This document shows, in pieces, positions 15,864-24,974 of a stretch of DNA of 64,000 bases. The position numbers and the translations under genes are program-made. The DNA is taken from positions 3,518,001 to 3,582,000 of the forward strand of contig NZ_AP022870.1 in the NCBI RefSeq assembly GCF_011764545.1. Direction: 5' to 3'. Position 1 is the stretch's first letter; every line of letters begins with the position of its first letter. The notes beneath the pieces are model-generated. The model made no database searches. It was not told the DNA's origin and worked only from the letters and a program-made list of their open reading frames with translations. The DNA comes from Phytohabitans flavus. Lineage in GTDB: Bacteria > Actinomycetota > Actinomycetes > Mycobacteriales > Micromonosporaceae.

Positions 15864-17011
15864 CGCGTCACCGCCGCGCCGAACGGCACCGAGGCCGACA
15901 ACGCCCGGGCGGGCGCTGGGTGGTGCCAGAGCCCTCGGCGGGACAGCTCGGGCAGCACGCCCTCGCCGAACCTGTAGGCCTCCTCCAGATGCGGGTACCC
16001 GGAGAGCACGAACTCGGTGATCCCCACGTCGACGTACTGCTGAATGAGGTCGGCGATTTGCTGGTGGCTGCCGACGAGGGCGGTGCCGGCGCCGCCGCGC
16101 ACCAGCCCGACACCGGCCCACAGGTTGGGGTGGATCTCCAGTCCGTCCTTGGTCCCGCCGTTGAGGGCGAGCATCCGCCGCTGGCCCTCGGACTCGCTGC
16201 GGTGCAGGCCGGCCTGTACCTCGCGGATCTGCTTCTCGGATATGCCGGCCAGCAGCCGGCCGGCCTCGGCCCAGGCTTCCTCCGCGGTGTCCCGGGCGAT
16301 GCTGTGCACCCGGAGGCCGAATCCGAGGGTCCGGCCCTCCCGCTCGGCCCGCTCGCGCACCCGCCGTACCTTCTCGGCGACGGCGGCCGGCGGCTCACCC
16401 CAGGTCAGGTAGACGTCGACGTGCCGGGCCGCCACGTCCAGCGCCGCGGGCGACGACCCACCGAAGTAGACCAGCGGCGCCGGATCGGGCAGCTGGGCCA
16501 GGACCGCGTCGGAGAGCTGGAAGTATTCGCCCTCGAACTCGACGGGCTTGCCCGACCACAGCGCGCGGACGATGTCGAGGAACTCCCCGCACCGCTGGTA
16601 GCGGGCGTCCTTGTCGAGGTAGTCGCCGTACATCCGCTGCTCGTGGCTCTCGCCCCCGGTGACCACGTTGAGCAGCAGCCGGCCGCCGGAGAGGTTCTGG
16701 AAGGTACCGGCCATCTGCGCGGCGAGGAACGGTGAGGTGAGGCCGGGCCGGAACGCGACGAGGAACTTCAGCCGCTCGGAGACGCTGCTCAGCATGGCGG
16801 TGGTGATCCAGGCGTCCTCGCACCAGGCGCCGGTCGGGGTCAGGGCGGCGTCGAAGCCGAGCTGTTCGGCCGACCGGGCGATCTGGCCGAGGTACGCGAC
16901 GGAGGCGGGACGCCCGCCCGAGCCGGCGGGGGTGCCGTGGCCGCCGCCGACGATGTGCCGGCCGTCGCCGCCGTTCGTGGGGAGGAACCAGTGGAACTTC
17001 AGGTCGGTCAT
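15860..17011 (-). CDS. ssuD: FMNH2-dependent alkanesulfonate monooxygenase (LLM class)
   Basis: This 383-residue luciferase-like monooxygenase matches SsuD: MTDLKFHWFLPTNGGDGRHI, GFDAALTPTGAWCEDAWITT, FLVAFRPGLTSPFLAAQM, LLLNVVTGGESHEQRMYGD, YFGGSSPAALDVAARHVDVY and FVLSGYPHLEEAYRFGEGVL. SsuD releases sulfite from alkanesulfonates using FMNH2 and O2. The cysteine in GAWCEDAW corresponds to the conserved active-site-region Cys of SsuD. Its ATG overlaps the stop of a 30-codon ORF (ATGA) and has GGAGG at good distance inside that ORF. Confidence 0.93.
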   Translation of the reverse strand: MTDLKFHWFLPTNGGDGRHIVGGGHGTPAGSGGRPASVAYLGQIARSAEQLGFDAALTPTGAWCEDAWITTAMLSSVSERLKFLVAFRPGLTSPFLAAQMAGTFQNLSGGRLLLNVVTGGESHEQRMYGDYLDKDARYQRCGEFLDIVRALWSGKPVEFEGEYFQLSDAVLAQLPDPAPLVYFGGSSPAALDVAARHVDVYLTWGEPPAAVAEKVRRVRERAEREGRTLGFGLRVHSIARDTAEEAWAEAGRLLAGISEKQIREVQAGLHRSESEGQRRMLALNGGTKDGLEIHPNLWAGVGLVRGGAGTALVGSHQQIADLIQQYVDVGITEFVLSGYPHLEEAYRFGEGVLPELSRRGLWHHPAPARALSASVPFGAAVTR

Positions 17012-17100
17012 GGCTGAGCCTCCTTTGCCATGCCCTTCTGGCCCTCGCGTGCGAGGTCGCGGGCTGGTGCGGCATGCTGCCGCTCGGTGCAGTCGGTCAT
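17008..17100 (-). CDS. small coupled ORF, copy 2 of a tandem 89-bp duplication
   Basis: A 30-codon ORF starting MTDCTERQHAAPARDL ends in a TGA that overlaps the ssuD ATG (ATGA). Its last codons contain the GGAGG that serves ssuD. The DNA unit is repeated exactly (see the 89-bp repeat). The peptide has no family I recognise and one Cys near its N-terminus. It could be a translated upstream ORF regulating ssuD, or an incidental frame created by the duplication. Start sequence ATGACCGAC is identical to that of ssuD. Confidence 0.4.
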   Translation of the reverse strand: MTDCTERQHAAPARDLAREGQKGMAKEAQP

Positions 17101-17188
17101 GGCTGAGCCTCCTTTGCCATGCCCTTCTGGCCCTCGCGTGCGAGGTCGCGGGCTGGTGCGGCATGCTGCCGCTCGGTGCAGTCGGTCA
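17011..17188. repeat. two exact tandem copies of an 89-bp unit upstream of ssuD
   Basis: The unit 17011-17099 is repeated at 17100-17188. The boundaries fall in the microhomology GCCATGACCGAC (minus strand), which also occurs at the end of sfnB and at the ssuD start. This suggests duplication by slippage or unequal recombination. Confidence 0.9.
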
Positions 17189-17189
17189 T
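17097..17189 (-). CDS. small coupled ORF, copy 1 of a tandem 89-bp duplication
   Basis: This frame encodes the same 30-residue peptide as the neighbouring copy and ends in a TGA overlapping that copy's ATG. It begins 3 bp after the stop of the SfnB-like gene. Ribosomes finishing sfnB would therefore meet a chain stop-ATG-TGA/ATG-TGA/ATG into ssuD. No independent evidence of expression is available. Confidence 0.4.
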   Translation of the reverse strand: MTDCTERQHAAPARDLAREGQKGMAKEAQP

Positions 17190-17192
17190 GGC

Positions 17193-18380
17193 TTACACCT
17201 GTCCGTGGTTGGGGGGTGGGGTGCCGTCGACGGCCCAGCGACCGAGGTGCTGGATCTTCCACACGGCGGGGTCGTGGAGGGTGTGGGTACGGGCGTTGCG
17301 CCAGTGCCGGTCGAGGCCGAGGCCGGCGGCGGCGGACCGGGTTCCGGCCACCTCGAAGAGCCGGCTGCTCGCTTCGAGGGCCGCGTGTGTGGTGGCCGCC
17401 CGGGCCGCGGCGACGGCGACGGAGGCGGCCGCCGCTGAGTGCGCGGTCAGGTCGGCGTTGGCGCGGTCGATGGTGCGGGCGGCCTCGGCCAGCAGTGCCT
17501 CCGCCCCGCGTACGGCCAGCTCGATCTCCCCGAAGGCCCGCACCACGAGGGGGTCGTCGGCCGCCCGCTCGACGTTCGCGTCCGGGTAGGGCCGGCTCTT
17601 CTCGCGTACGAACGACGCGGCGTCGGTCAGTGCCGCGCGGGCGATGCCGGCGTCGATCGCCGCGTGCAGTACCTGTGCGAACGCGCCGTAGGTCTGCGGC
17701 CCCTCGAAGGTGAGCGCGTACGGCGTGACGAGATCGTCGGGTACGGCCACGTCACGCAGCACCACGGAGCCGCTGGCGGTGGTGCGCTGGCCGAGCCCGT
17801 TCCAGTCGTCGACGACCTCGACACCCGCGGCGTGCCGGTCGACCCAGGCGACGTGCAGTGGACCGTCGGGGCCCAGGTGCGCGAGTACCGGTATGCGGTG
17901 GGCCAGCAGCGCTCCGGTGGCGTAGAACTTGCGGCCGTCGAGCCGCCAGTGCCCCGGGCCGTCCTCGGTCAGCGTGGTCCTGATGTCGCGTACGTGGCGG
18001 GTGTTCGCCTCCGACTGGGCGTTGCCGAAGCGGTGGCCGGCCAGCACCTCACCGAAGAGCAGCTTCTGCTGGGCGTCGGTGCCCTGTAGCCGCAGCTGGT
18101 TGACGTAGACGAAGTGGCTGTGCGGGATCTGGCCGATGTTGGGGTCGCCGACCGACAGCAGCCGGAACACCTCCGCCACCGTCTCCACGGGCAGGTCGGC
18201 CCCGCCGTGCCGGGCGGGGACGGTGATCGCCAGCAGCCCGGACTCGCTGAGCCGGTCGACTTCGGCCAGCGGCAGGATGCGTCGCGCGTCGCGTTCGGCG
18301 GCGTCCTGGGCGAAGCCGGCGGCGAGTTCCGCGGCGACAGCGACCGCCTCGGCCGAGGCGAGTACGGGTACGCCGGTCAT
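17193..18380 (-). CDS. SfnB/DszC-like acyl-CoA dehydrogenase-fold sulfur-acquisition oxidoreductase
   Basis: The 395-residue protein has the acyl-CoA dehydrogenase fold but lacks the catalytic Glu context of true dehydrogenases. It resembles the FMN-dependent SfnB/DszC group that oxygenates sulfur compounds. Blocks: LAITVPARHGGADLPVETVA, IPHSHFVYVNQLRLQG, GNAQSEANTRHVRDIRTTL, LDGRKFYATGALLAHRIPV and a C-terminal RHWRNARTHTLHDPAVWK (the typical DszC-like ending with RHWRNART). It lies between the ABC importer and ssuD, and its ATG overlaps the ATPase stop. This points to a role in oxidising an imported organosulfur compound; the substrate is unknown. Confidence 0.88.
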   Translation of the reverse strand: MTGVPVLASAEAVAVAAELAAGFAQDAAERDARRILPLAEVDRLSESGLLAITVPARHGGADLPVETVAEVFRLLSVGDPNIGQIPHSHFVYVNQLRLQGTDAQQKLLFGEVLAGHRFGNAQSEANTRHVRDIRTTLTEDGPGHWRLDGRKFYATGALLAHRIPVLAHLGPDGPLHVAWVDRHAAGVEVVDDWNGLGQRTTASGSVVLRDVAVPDDLVTPYALTFEGPQTYGAFAQVLHAAIDAGIARAALTDAASFVREKSRPYPDANVERAADDPLVVRAFGEIELAVRGAEALLAEAARTIDRANADLTAHSAAAASVAVAAARAATTHAALEASSRLFEVAGTRSAAAGLGLDRHWRNARTHTLHDPAVWKIQHLGRWAVDGTPPPNHGQV

Positions 18381-20037
18381 GTCGACCTCAGCCGTGGCAC
18401 GGCGGTGAGAAGTCGCTGCGTGTACGGGTGTCGCGGCCGTTCGAAAACATCGTCGGCGGTGCCGTGCTCGACGACCCGGCCGTCCTTCATGACGAGGATC
18501 CGGTCGCTCATGTGGTGGATCACGCCGAGGTCGTGGGAGATGAACAGGTAGCTCACGCCCAGCTCGTCCTGTAGGTCGGTGAGCAGGTCGAGCACCTGGG
18601 CCTGGATCGAGACGTCGAGTGCGGAGGCCGGCTCGTCGCAGACGATGACCGACGGCTCCGGGGCCAGCGCGCGGGCGATGGCGACCCGCTGCCGCTGCCC
18701 GCCAGAGAGCCGCAGCGGCGCCGCGTTCAGGTGGTGTTCGCGGAGCCCAACCTGCTCGAGCAGGCGTACCGCGCGCTCCCGGGCCTCGGTCTTGGTGCTC
18801 GGCGGGCGGACGGCGGTGGCGAGCGCGTCGGTCAGGATCTGGCCGACGGACCAGCGCGGGTCGAAGGAGCTGAGCGGGTCCTGGTAGACCACGCCGATCT
18901 GCTTGCGTAGCGGTCGGCGCTGGGCGGGAGACAACGCCGACCAGGGTGCGCCGTGCAGCAGCACCTCCCCTCGGTGGCCGGGAGGATCGCCAGCGCCATC
19001 CGGGCCAACGTGGTCTTGCCCGAGCCGGACTCTCCGACGATGCCGAGCGTCTCGCCGCCGAACAGTTCGAAGGAGACGTCGTTGACCACCGTCCGGTCGA
19101 CCTTGTCGGGGCCGCGGAACACCTTGGCGAGGTTGTGCGCCTGGAGCACCGGCCGGTCGCGGTCGACCGGCCGGCGGACACGGACGGCCGGGCCGGTCAG
19201 CCGGGAGCCTCGGGTGTGCTCCGAAGGGATCGCGTCGAGCAGCAGCCGGGTGTACTCGTGCCGCGGCTCGTAGAGGACCTGCCTGGCTGGGCCGTGCTCG
19301 ACGATCTCACCGTCCCGCATGACCGCGACCTCGTCGGCCATCCGGGCCACGACGGAGAGGTCATGGCTGATCAGGATGATCGACGTGCCTCGTTCCTTGG
19401 CGGCGGCGAGCAGGTCGAGCACCTGGGCCTGCACGGTGACATCGAGTGCGGTGGTCGGCTCGTCGGCGATCAGCAGCGGTGGGTCCAGGGCGATGGCCGA
19501 GGCGATGAGCGCGCGCTGGCGCAGGCCGCCCGACAGCTCGTAGGGCCGCTGGAGCGCTTTCACCTCCGGCTCCGGCACGCCGACCGAGCGGAGCAGCTCG
19601 ACCGCCTTCGCGGCCCGGGTGCGGCGGGTGCCCCAGCCGTGCAGCCGCAGCGGCTCGGCCACCTCGTCACCGACCCTGCGGAGCTGGTCCAGCGAGACGA
19701 GCGCGTCTTGAAGGATGAAGCCGATGCGGCTGCCGCGCACCCGGCGCCAGGCCCGCTCGGAGGTGTGCAGCAGGTCGGTGCCGGCGAGGTCGAGCCGGTC
19801 GGCGGTGACCCGGGAGCGGGCCCCGGTCAGCCCCACCAGGGTGCGGGCGGTCACGCTCTTGCCGGACCCGGACTCGCCGACGATGGCCAGGCAGCCGCCC
19901 GGCCGGGCGGTGAACGAGATGCCTTTGACGACTTCGGTACCGGCGAAGGCGACCCGCAGGTTCTCCACGTGCAGGAGCGAAGCTGTACCGGCTCGCCGAT
20001 CCACCCGGTCTTCGAGGCGGGTGTCCACTGTGGTCAT
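18377..20037 (-). CDS. fused dual-ATPase subunit of a peptide/nickel-type ABC importer (one-base frameshift)
   Basis: Two complete ABC ATPase domains are fused as in GsiA/DppDF-type transporters. Domain 1: Walker A VGESGSGKSVTAR, signature ELSGGLRQRALIAS, Walker B LLIADEPTTALD. Domain 2: Walker A VGESGSGKTTLAR, signature RLSGGQRQRVAIARA, Walker B VIVCDEPASALD. The frame breaks at the CCCC run 18968-18971 inside domain 2. Restoring one base joins LPATEG to EVLLHGAPW and gives 553 residues. All motifs are intact on either side, so a base-calling error is more likely than a pseudogene. ATG 20037 overlaps the permease stop; the stop overlaps the sfnB start. Powers uptake of an organosulfur compound. 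Confidence 0.85.
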
Positions 20038-20882
20038 CGGGCGGCTCCTCCGAGTCGGTTCTGCAGGGTGCGGCCCAGCGCGGTCACCGCGAGCGTCACC
20101 ACGACGATCACGAGGCCGGGCAGGATCTCCAGCCACCAGGAGGTGGTGATGTGGAGGCGGCCCGCGTCGAGCAGCGCGCCCCATTCCGGGCTCGGTGGCG
20201 GGACGCCCAGGCCGAGGAAGGACAGCCCGGAGGCCCACACGATCGACTGGCCGACGCCCAGGGTGAGGACCGCCACGAGCGGTCGCATCGCGTTCGGGAA
20301 CAGGTGCCGGCGGATGACCGCGAACCGTGAGTGTCCGAGTGCCGCGGCCGCCTCGATGAAGCCGGCCTGCCGTACGGCGAGGACTTGGCCGCGGACCATC
20401 CGGGCGTAGCCGGGCGCCGACCCGATGCCGACGGCGATGATCTCGGTGTACAGGGACGGCCCGCGTACGGCGATGACCAGCAGGGCGAGAAGCAGGGCGG
20501 GGAAGGCGAAGGCGACTTCGAGCACTCGGGTGATCGCCGCGTCGACCACGCCGCCGAGCAGGGCCGCGGTAAACCCCAGAACGATGGCGATCAGGAACGC
20601 CAGCGCGGTCGCACCCAGGCCGATCCCCAGAGATTGGCGGGATCCGTAGATGACCCTGGTGAGCAGGTCCCGGCCGGCGTCGTCGGTGCCGAACGGGTGC
20701 TGCCAGGACGGCGGTTGCAGGGCCGAGGCCAGGTCGATCGCGGTGGGGCTGCGGTCGGTGAGCAAGCCGGGTGCGATCGCCGCTATCAGGACGAGGCCGA
20801 CGAACAGCAGGGACAGAGCGGTCCCGATCGAGAGCGGTGCCCTCACCTTTACCTTGGTGATCATCGCTACCTTGGTGATCAT
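20034..20882 (-). CDS. ABC importer permease, DppC type
   Basis: The 282-residue protein has the DppC/OppC pattern: an N-terminal membrane segment (LSLLFVGLVLIAAIAPGLL), the conserved HPFGTDDAGRDLLTRVIYG, and the BPD transport domain with the EAA-like loop EAAAALGHSRFAVIRRHLFP contacting the ATPase. ATG 20882 overlaps the TGA of the upstream permease. An 18-bp tandem duplication (ATGATCACCAAGGTAGCG repeated imperfectly) creates a second ATG at 20864, so either may start; the coupled 20882 is preferred. Confidence 0.88.
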   Translation of the reverse strand: MITKVAMITKVKVRAPLSIGTALSLLFVGLVLIAAIAPGLLTDRSPTAIDLASALQPPSWQHPFGTDDAGRDLLTRVIYGSRQSLGIGLGATALAFLIAIVLGFTAALLGGVVDAAITRVLEVAFAFPALLLALLVIAVRGPSLYTEIIAVGIGSAPGYARMVRGQVLAVRQAGFIEAAAALGHSRFAVIRRHLFPNAMRPLVAVLTLGVGQSIVWASGLSFLGLGVPPPSPEWGALLDAGRLHITTSWWLEILPGLVIVVVTLAVTALGRTLQNRLGGAAR

Positions 20883-21818
20883 CGCGCCGCCGCCAGCCTG
20901 GGGTCGATCACCGCGTAGGCCAGGTCGACAAGCAGGTTGGCGACCACGTACACGGCCGCGACCACCAGCACGATGCCCGACACGGTTGGCAGGTCGCGGG
21001 TGTTGACCGCGGTGACCAGCACCTGCCCGATCCCCGGCCGGCCGAAGATGTTCTCGGTGATGACGGCGCCCGAGACGAGGGCGCCGAGCGCCCAGCCGGA
21101 CAGCGTGATCGCCGGCAGTACGGCGTGCCGCAGGACGTGCCGCAGCCGTACCCCAGGTCGGACATCCCCGGGTGCGGGCGGTGGTCACGAACGGCTGCTC
21201 CAGCACGTGTACGAACTCGTCGCGGGTCACCTGCCCGAGGAAGCCGGCGAGCGGGATCGCCAGTGTCAGCACCGGGAGTACGGTGCCCAACGCGGTGGTG
21301 CCTCCGATGATCGGGAACAGGCGGAGCTGTACCGCGAAGACCACGAGCAGGACGACGCCGACCCAGTAGTGCGGCAGGCTGGCCGTCAACGCCTCCCAGG
21401 CGCTCCCGAGGCCGGACAGGATCCGGCCCCGCTTGACGGTCAGCAGCGTCACCCCGAGCGCCAGCAGCCAGGCGACCGCCAGCGCCGCGACCGTGAGGGT
21501 CAGGCTCGGCAGCAGCTGCCCGAAGATCACCTCGGTCACCGGCCGCTTCTGCGTGTACGACGTACCGAGGTCACCGCGGAAGAGGCCGGTGACGTAGTCC
21601 AGGTACTGCGCCAGGATCGGGTCGTCGAAGCCGTACTTCTCGTTGAGCGGAGCCAGCTCCTCGGCCGTCCACTTCTTCTCCTGCCCGGTTTGCAGGTTCA
21701 TCAGCGTGGTGGCCCGGTCGCCCGGCACCGCCAGCTGGGCGAAGAAGGTGACGGAGGCGGCGGCCACGATCACGACCACCGAGGCCGCCACCTTGAACAA
21801 GATCCGCTTCACTCTCAT
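20879..21818 (-). CDS. ABC importer permease, DppB type (two one-base frameshifts)
   Basis: N-terminal part from ATG 21818: MRVKRILFKVAASVVV, then YGFDDPILAQYLDYVTGLF and RGDLGTSYTQKRPVTEVIF, typical of DppB/OppB. The EAA-loop region ends in FVTTARTRG, after which the frame is lost at two CCCC runs, 21166-21169 and 21151-21154. Restoring one base at each gives MSDLG-VRLRHVLRHAVLP and then GALVSGAVITENIFGRPGIG to the stop, 313 residues in total. Without both corrections the C-terminal third is garbled. Two compensating homopolymer losses 15 bp apart in an otherwise coupled operon suggest sequencing error. Confidence 0.82.
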
Positions 21819-21825
21819 CGCGGTC

Positions 21826-23448
21826 TCACTTCGTGAAGTACGCGTCGGTGAACACGGGCTCGCCCTGGCTCTTCTCGAGCCAGACGTCCTTGAGGTTCGG
21901 CGCGATGGCGTATGTGGAGTTCTGCGTGTAGAGCCCGATGCCCGCCGCGTCGTCCTGGATGAGCTTTTGCGCCTGGCCGTAGAGGGCGCTCGCCTTGGCG
22001 GCATCCGGCTCGCCGTTTGCCTGCTGGATCGTCTGGGAGAGCGCCTCGTTGTTGTAGAACGACCGGTTGTTCAGGTTCGGGTTGTCCTTTGTGGAGGGCC
22101 GCCAGACGATCCACAGGATGGCGGAGCTGGGGCTGGTCCAGTAGGACGGCGTGGCGTCGAACGTGCTCGGGTCGGAGTACTTGCCGCCCCACAGTTCGGC
22201 CTGGGTCGCCGGGACCAGCTTGATGTCGAAGCCGATCTGCTTCCATTGCTCCTGAAGGACTTGCAGTACCGTGGCGCCTTCGTGGGTGAAGATGAACCCG
22301 GAGCCGTAGACGAGCTTGATGGTCAGCGGCACGCCGTTCTTGGTCCGGAACCCGTCGGCGTTCTTCGCCGTCCAGCCGGCCTGGTCGAGCAGCTGGTTGG
22401 CCTTGGCGGGGTCGTAGGCGTAGGCCTTGGCGACCTCGGCGTCATAGCCCGGCGTGGCCTGGCTGACCGACGGGTTGCCCTCGTAGGGGATCACGCCGTG
22501 GAAGCCCGCCTCGACCGCTGCCTTCCGGTCGGCGCCGTACGCGAACGCCTGCCGGACGAGCTTGTCGCTGAACGGCCCGACCTGCGTGTTGATGAAGAAG
22601 GACACCGGCTTGCCGGGCGTGATGTAGCGGATGGTCTGGTACCTCGACTGCGCGTCCTTCCAGTTCACCGTCGGCACCTCGTAGACCACATGCGACTCGC
22701 CGGTGCTCAGTGAGGCGTAGCGGGACACGGCGTCCGCGACGAACTTCCAGCGCACCTCGTCGACGATCGCGGGGCCCTCGTGTTTCGCGGTGGCCGGCCA
22801 GGACGTGTAGTCGGGGTTCTTGGTGAGTACGACCTCTTCGCCGTGCTTCCACTCCTTGACGACGAAGCCGCCCGAGCCGATCGGCTTCTCGCAGTTCTCC
22901 TTCTCGCCTCGGCTCTCGAACGCCGTCGGCGACTGGATGCCGAAGTAGCCCTGGGTGATGAGCGGGAGGAACGGCGGGTACGGCTCGTGCAGGCTGATCT
23001 CGACGTGTGTCGGGTCCAGTGCCTTGGCCGCCTTGTAGTACGGGTCGATCGACACCTTCGCGGTACCGTTGCCGCCCTTGTTCTCCCAGTAGTCGAAGTT
23101 CCAGGCGACCGCCTCCGCGTCGACCGGCGTGCCGTCCGTGAACTTCACGCCGTCCTTGAGGGTAAACGTGTACTTCGTGCCGTCCGGCGACACCGACCAC
23201 TGCGTCGCGAGCCAGGGCTTGACGCTGCCGTCCTCGGCCATGGTCACGAGCCCGTCGAGCACCTGGCGGGAGATGTACGCCTGCTGGATCCAGCCGCCGA
23301 AGATGCACGGCGGCTCCTGCACGTGGCCGTAGATGATCGTGCCGCCGGTCGTCGGGGTCCCGCCGGACGCGCCGGCGCTGCTACCGCCGCCGCACGCGGT
23401 GAGCGCGAGGAGTGCGGCGCCAGAGAGGGCAGCGAAGGTCCTTCTCAT
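21826..23448 (-). CDS. family 5 extracellular solute-binding lipoprotein
   Basis: The 540-residue protein begins with a lipoprotein signal (ALLALTACGGGSSAG, lipobox LTAC, Cys 19). The body is that of DppA/OppA-like (SBP_bac_5) proteins: GLVTMAEDGSVKPWLATQWS, DGVKFTDGTPVDAEAVAWNF, EISLHEPYPPFLPLITQGYF, PIGSGGFVVKEWKHGEEVVL and AYAYDPAKANQLLDQAGW. It captures the substrate for the adjacent permeases. The surrounding monooxygenases make an organosulfur ligand more likely than a peptide. It stops 7 bp before the DppB start. Confidence 0.9.
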   Translation of the reverse strand: MRRTFAALSGAALLALTACGGGSSAGASGGTPTTGGTIIYGHVQEPPCIFGGWIQQAYISRQVLDGLVTMAEDGSVKPWLATQWSVSPDGTKYTFTLKDGVKFTDGTPVDAEAVAWNFDYWENKGGNGTAKVSIDPYYKAAKALDPTHVEISLHEPYPPFLPLITQGYFGIQSPTAFESRGEKENCEKPIGSGGFVVKEWKHGEEVVLTKNPDYTSWPATAKHEGPAIVDEVRWKFVADAVSRYASLSTGESHVVYEVPTVNWKDAQSRYQTIRYITPGKPVSFFINTQVGPFSDKLVRQAFAYGADRKAAVEAGFHGVIPYEGNPSVSQATPGYDAEVAKAYAYDPAKANQLLDQAGWTAKNADGFRTKNGVPLTIKLVYGSGFIFTHEGATVLQVLQEQWKQIGFDIKLVPATQAELWGGKYSDPSTFDATPSYWTSPSSAILWIVWRPSTKDNPNLNNRSFYNNEALSQTIQQANGEPDAAKASALYGQAQKLIQDDAAGIGLYTQNSTYAIAPNLKDVWLEKSQGEPVFTDAYFTK

Positions 23449-23472
23449 CTCTATGCTTCCTTCTGTCGCTGG

Positions 23473-24879
23473 TCAGGCATTGAGTGACACGGGGTCCGCG
23501 ATGCCGGTCACCGGCAGGTGGGCTCCGCCTCGGTACCGCGTGGCGAAGTGCCGCTCGGGCAGCCGATCCCCCTCGCCGAAGATGCGGTCGCGCAGGGACT
23601 CGTGCTCGTCGTACTCACGGCGCAGGCGACCGCGCTCGCGCAGGACGGGCGCGACGAGCTCGATGAAGTCGCGGGCGGTTTCGTGGGAGTGGTACTGGAG
23701 CAGGTTGATCCCGTCGATGCCGACCTCGTCGAGCCAGCGCTCGATCTCGTCGGCTACCTGCTCGGGGTTGCCGACGGCGAGCAGCGGCTGGCGGCCCAGG
23801 TCGCCGAAGCCCGCCGCGAACTCGCCCACGGTCTGCTCGGGATCGAAGGTGCGCCAGCGGCCGACCCCGCCACCGTCGCCGGCGACGTCCTTGAGCTTCG
23901 CCTCGGGCGGGAGGGCGGTCGGGTCCCAGGGCAGGCTGGCGTGGGCCAGGTAGCCGTCGGCGCTGGCGAGTTCCTGGTAGCGGGCCAGCTTCGCCTTGGC
24001 CTCGGCCTCGGTGGGTGCCACGATCACGCCGGCGATGGTGACGAAGCGGACGTCGTCGGGCCGCCGGCCCGCCGCGACCGCCGCCTGCCGGATGCCGGCG
24101 ATCGTCTTGCGCAAGCTGTCCGTGTCAGGTCCACCGGTGAAGACGACCTCGGCGTGCTTGCCGGCGAACTTCGTGCCGGCCGCACTGGCGGTCGCGGTGA
24201 ACAGGACGGGGGTTCGCTGCCGGCTCGGTGCGGGCAGGTGCGGCCCTTCCACCTTGAACCACCGGCCCTCGTGGTGGATCGGACGGATCTTCGCGGGGTC
24301 GGCGAAGACCTTGCCGTCGCGGTCGGCGACGATCGCGTCGTCGTCCCACGAGCCCTCCCACAGCTTGTAGAGGACATCGAGGTACTCGTCGGCCATCTCG
24401 AACCGTTTGTCGTGCTCGACCTCGCCGTCGTGCCCGAAGTTGCGGGCGGCGTTGGGCAGGTACGACGTGACGATGTTCCAGCCCACTCGACCCTTGGTGA
24501 GGTGGTCGAGGGTGCTGATCCGTCGTGCCCACGCGAACGGCGGCTCGTAGGTGGTGGAGAAGGTGATGCCGAAGCCGAGGTGCTTGGTGACGGCCGCCAT
24601 CGCCGGTACCACGGACGCGGGGTCGTTGTTGGGTATCTGGAGGCCCTCGCGGATCGCGGTGGCCGCCGACCCGCGGAACACGTCATACGTGCCGACCACG
24701 TCGGCCAGAAAGACCGCGTCGAAGCCACCCTCCTCGAGCAGCTTGGCCAGCTCGATCCAGTACTCGATGTCGTTGAACCGCTCGCGGTTGTTGTCGGGCA
24801 GCCGCCACAGCCCATGGGTGATGTGGCTGACGCAGTTCATCTCGAAGAGGTTGAGGATGAGGCGTTTCCTGCCGCTCAC
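23473..24879 (-). CDS. NtaA/SnaA/DszA-family FMNH2-dependent monooxygenase (LLM class)
   Basis: The 468-residue protein belongs to the long-form LLM monooxygenases that include nitrilotriacetate monooxygenase, DszA and DmoA: LILNLFEMNCVSHITHGLW, GGFDAVFLADVVGTYDVFRG, TFSTTYEPPFAWARRISTLD, GRVGWNIVTSYLPNAARNFG, HDKRFEMADEYLDVLYKLWE and VLFTATASAAGTKFAGKHAE. Members split C-S or C-N bonds. GTG 24879 follows a strong GGAGG. It is the first enzyme gene after the cysteine-codon leader peptide and needs one of the operon's flavin reductases. Together with SfnB-like and SsuD enzymes it suggests stepwise desulfurisation of thioether, sulfone or sulfonate compounds. Confidence 0.9.
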   Translation of the reverse strand: MSGRKRLILNLFEMNCVSHITHGLWRLPDNNRERFNDIEYWIELAKLLEEGGFDAVFLADVVGTYDVFRGSAATAIREGLQIPNNDPASVVPAMAAVTKHLGFGITFSTTYEPPFAWARRISTLDHLTKGRVGWNIVTSYLPNAARNFGHDGEVEHDKRFEMADEYLDVLYKLWEGSWDDDAIVADRDGKVFADPAKIRPIHHEGRWFKVEGPHLPAPSRQRTPVLFTATASAAGTKFAGKHAEVVFTGGPDTDSLRKTIAGIRQAAVAAGRRPDDVRFVTIAGVIVAPTEAEAKAKLARYQELASADGYLAHASLPWDPTALPPEAKLKDVAGDGGGVGRWRTFDPEQTVGEFAAGFGDLGRQPLLAVGNPEQVADEIERWLDEVGIDGINLLQYHSHETARDFIELVAPVLRERGRLRREYDEHESLRDRIFGEGDRLPERHFATRYRGGAHLPVTGIADPVSLNA

Positions 24880-24974
24880 GGGCGGCCTCCTTCGGCATTC
24901 ACGGACGCGAAGGCGCCGCGGTAGGTGGGGGGTGTTTTCGGACGGTTGCGCACGGCCCGGACGGCCGCGTCAGC

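Noticed and set aside
17011-17188. Possible CRISPR or tandem-repeat array
   Set aside because: Only two exact 89-bp copies without spacers; it is a tandem duplication upstream of ssuD.
18960-18980. Programmed ribosomal frameshift in the ABC ATPase gene
   Set aside because: No slippery heptamer or downstream stem is evident, and the same single-G loss occurs in four unrelated genes, so base-calling error explains it better.
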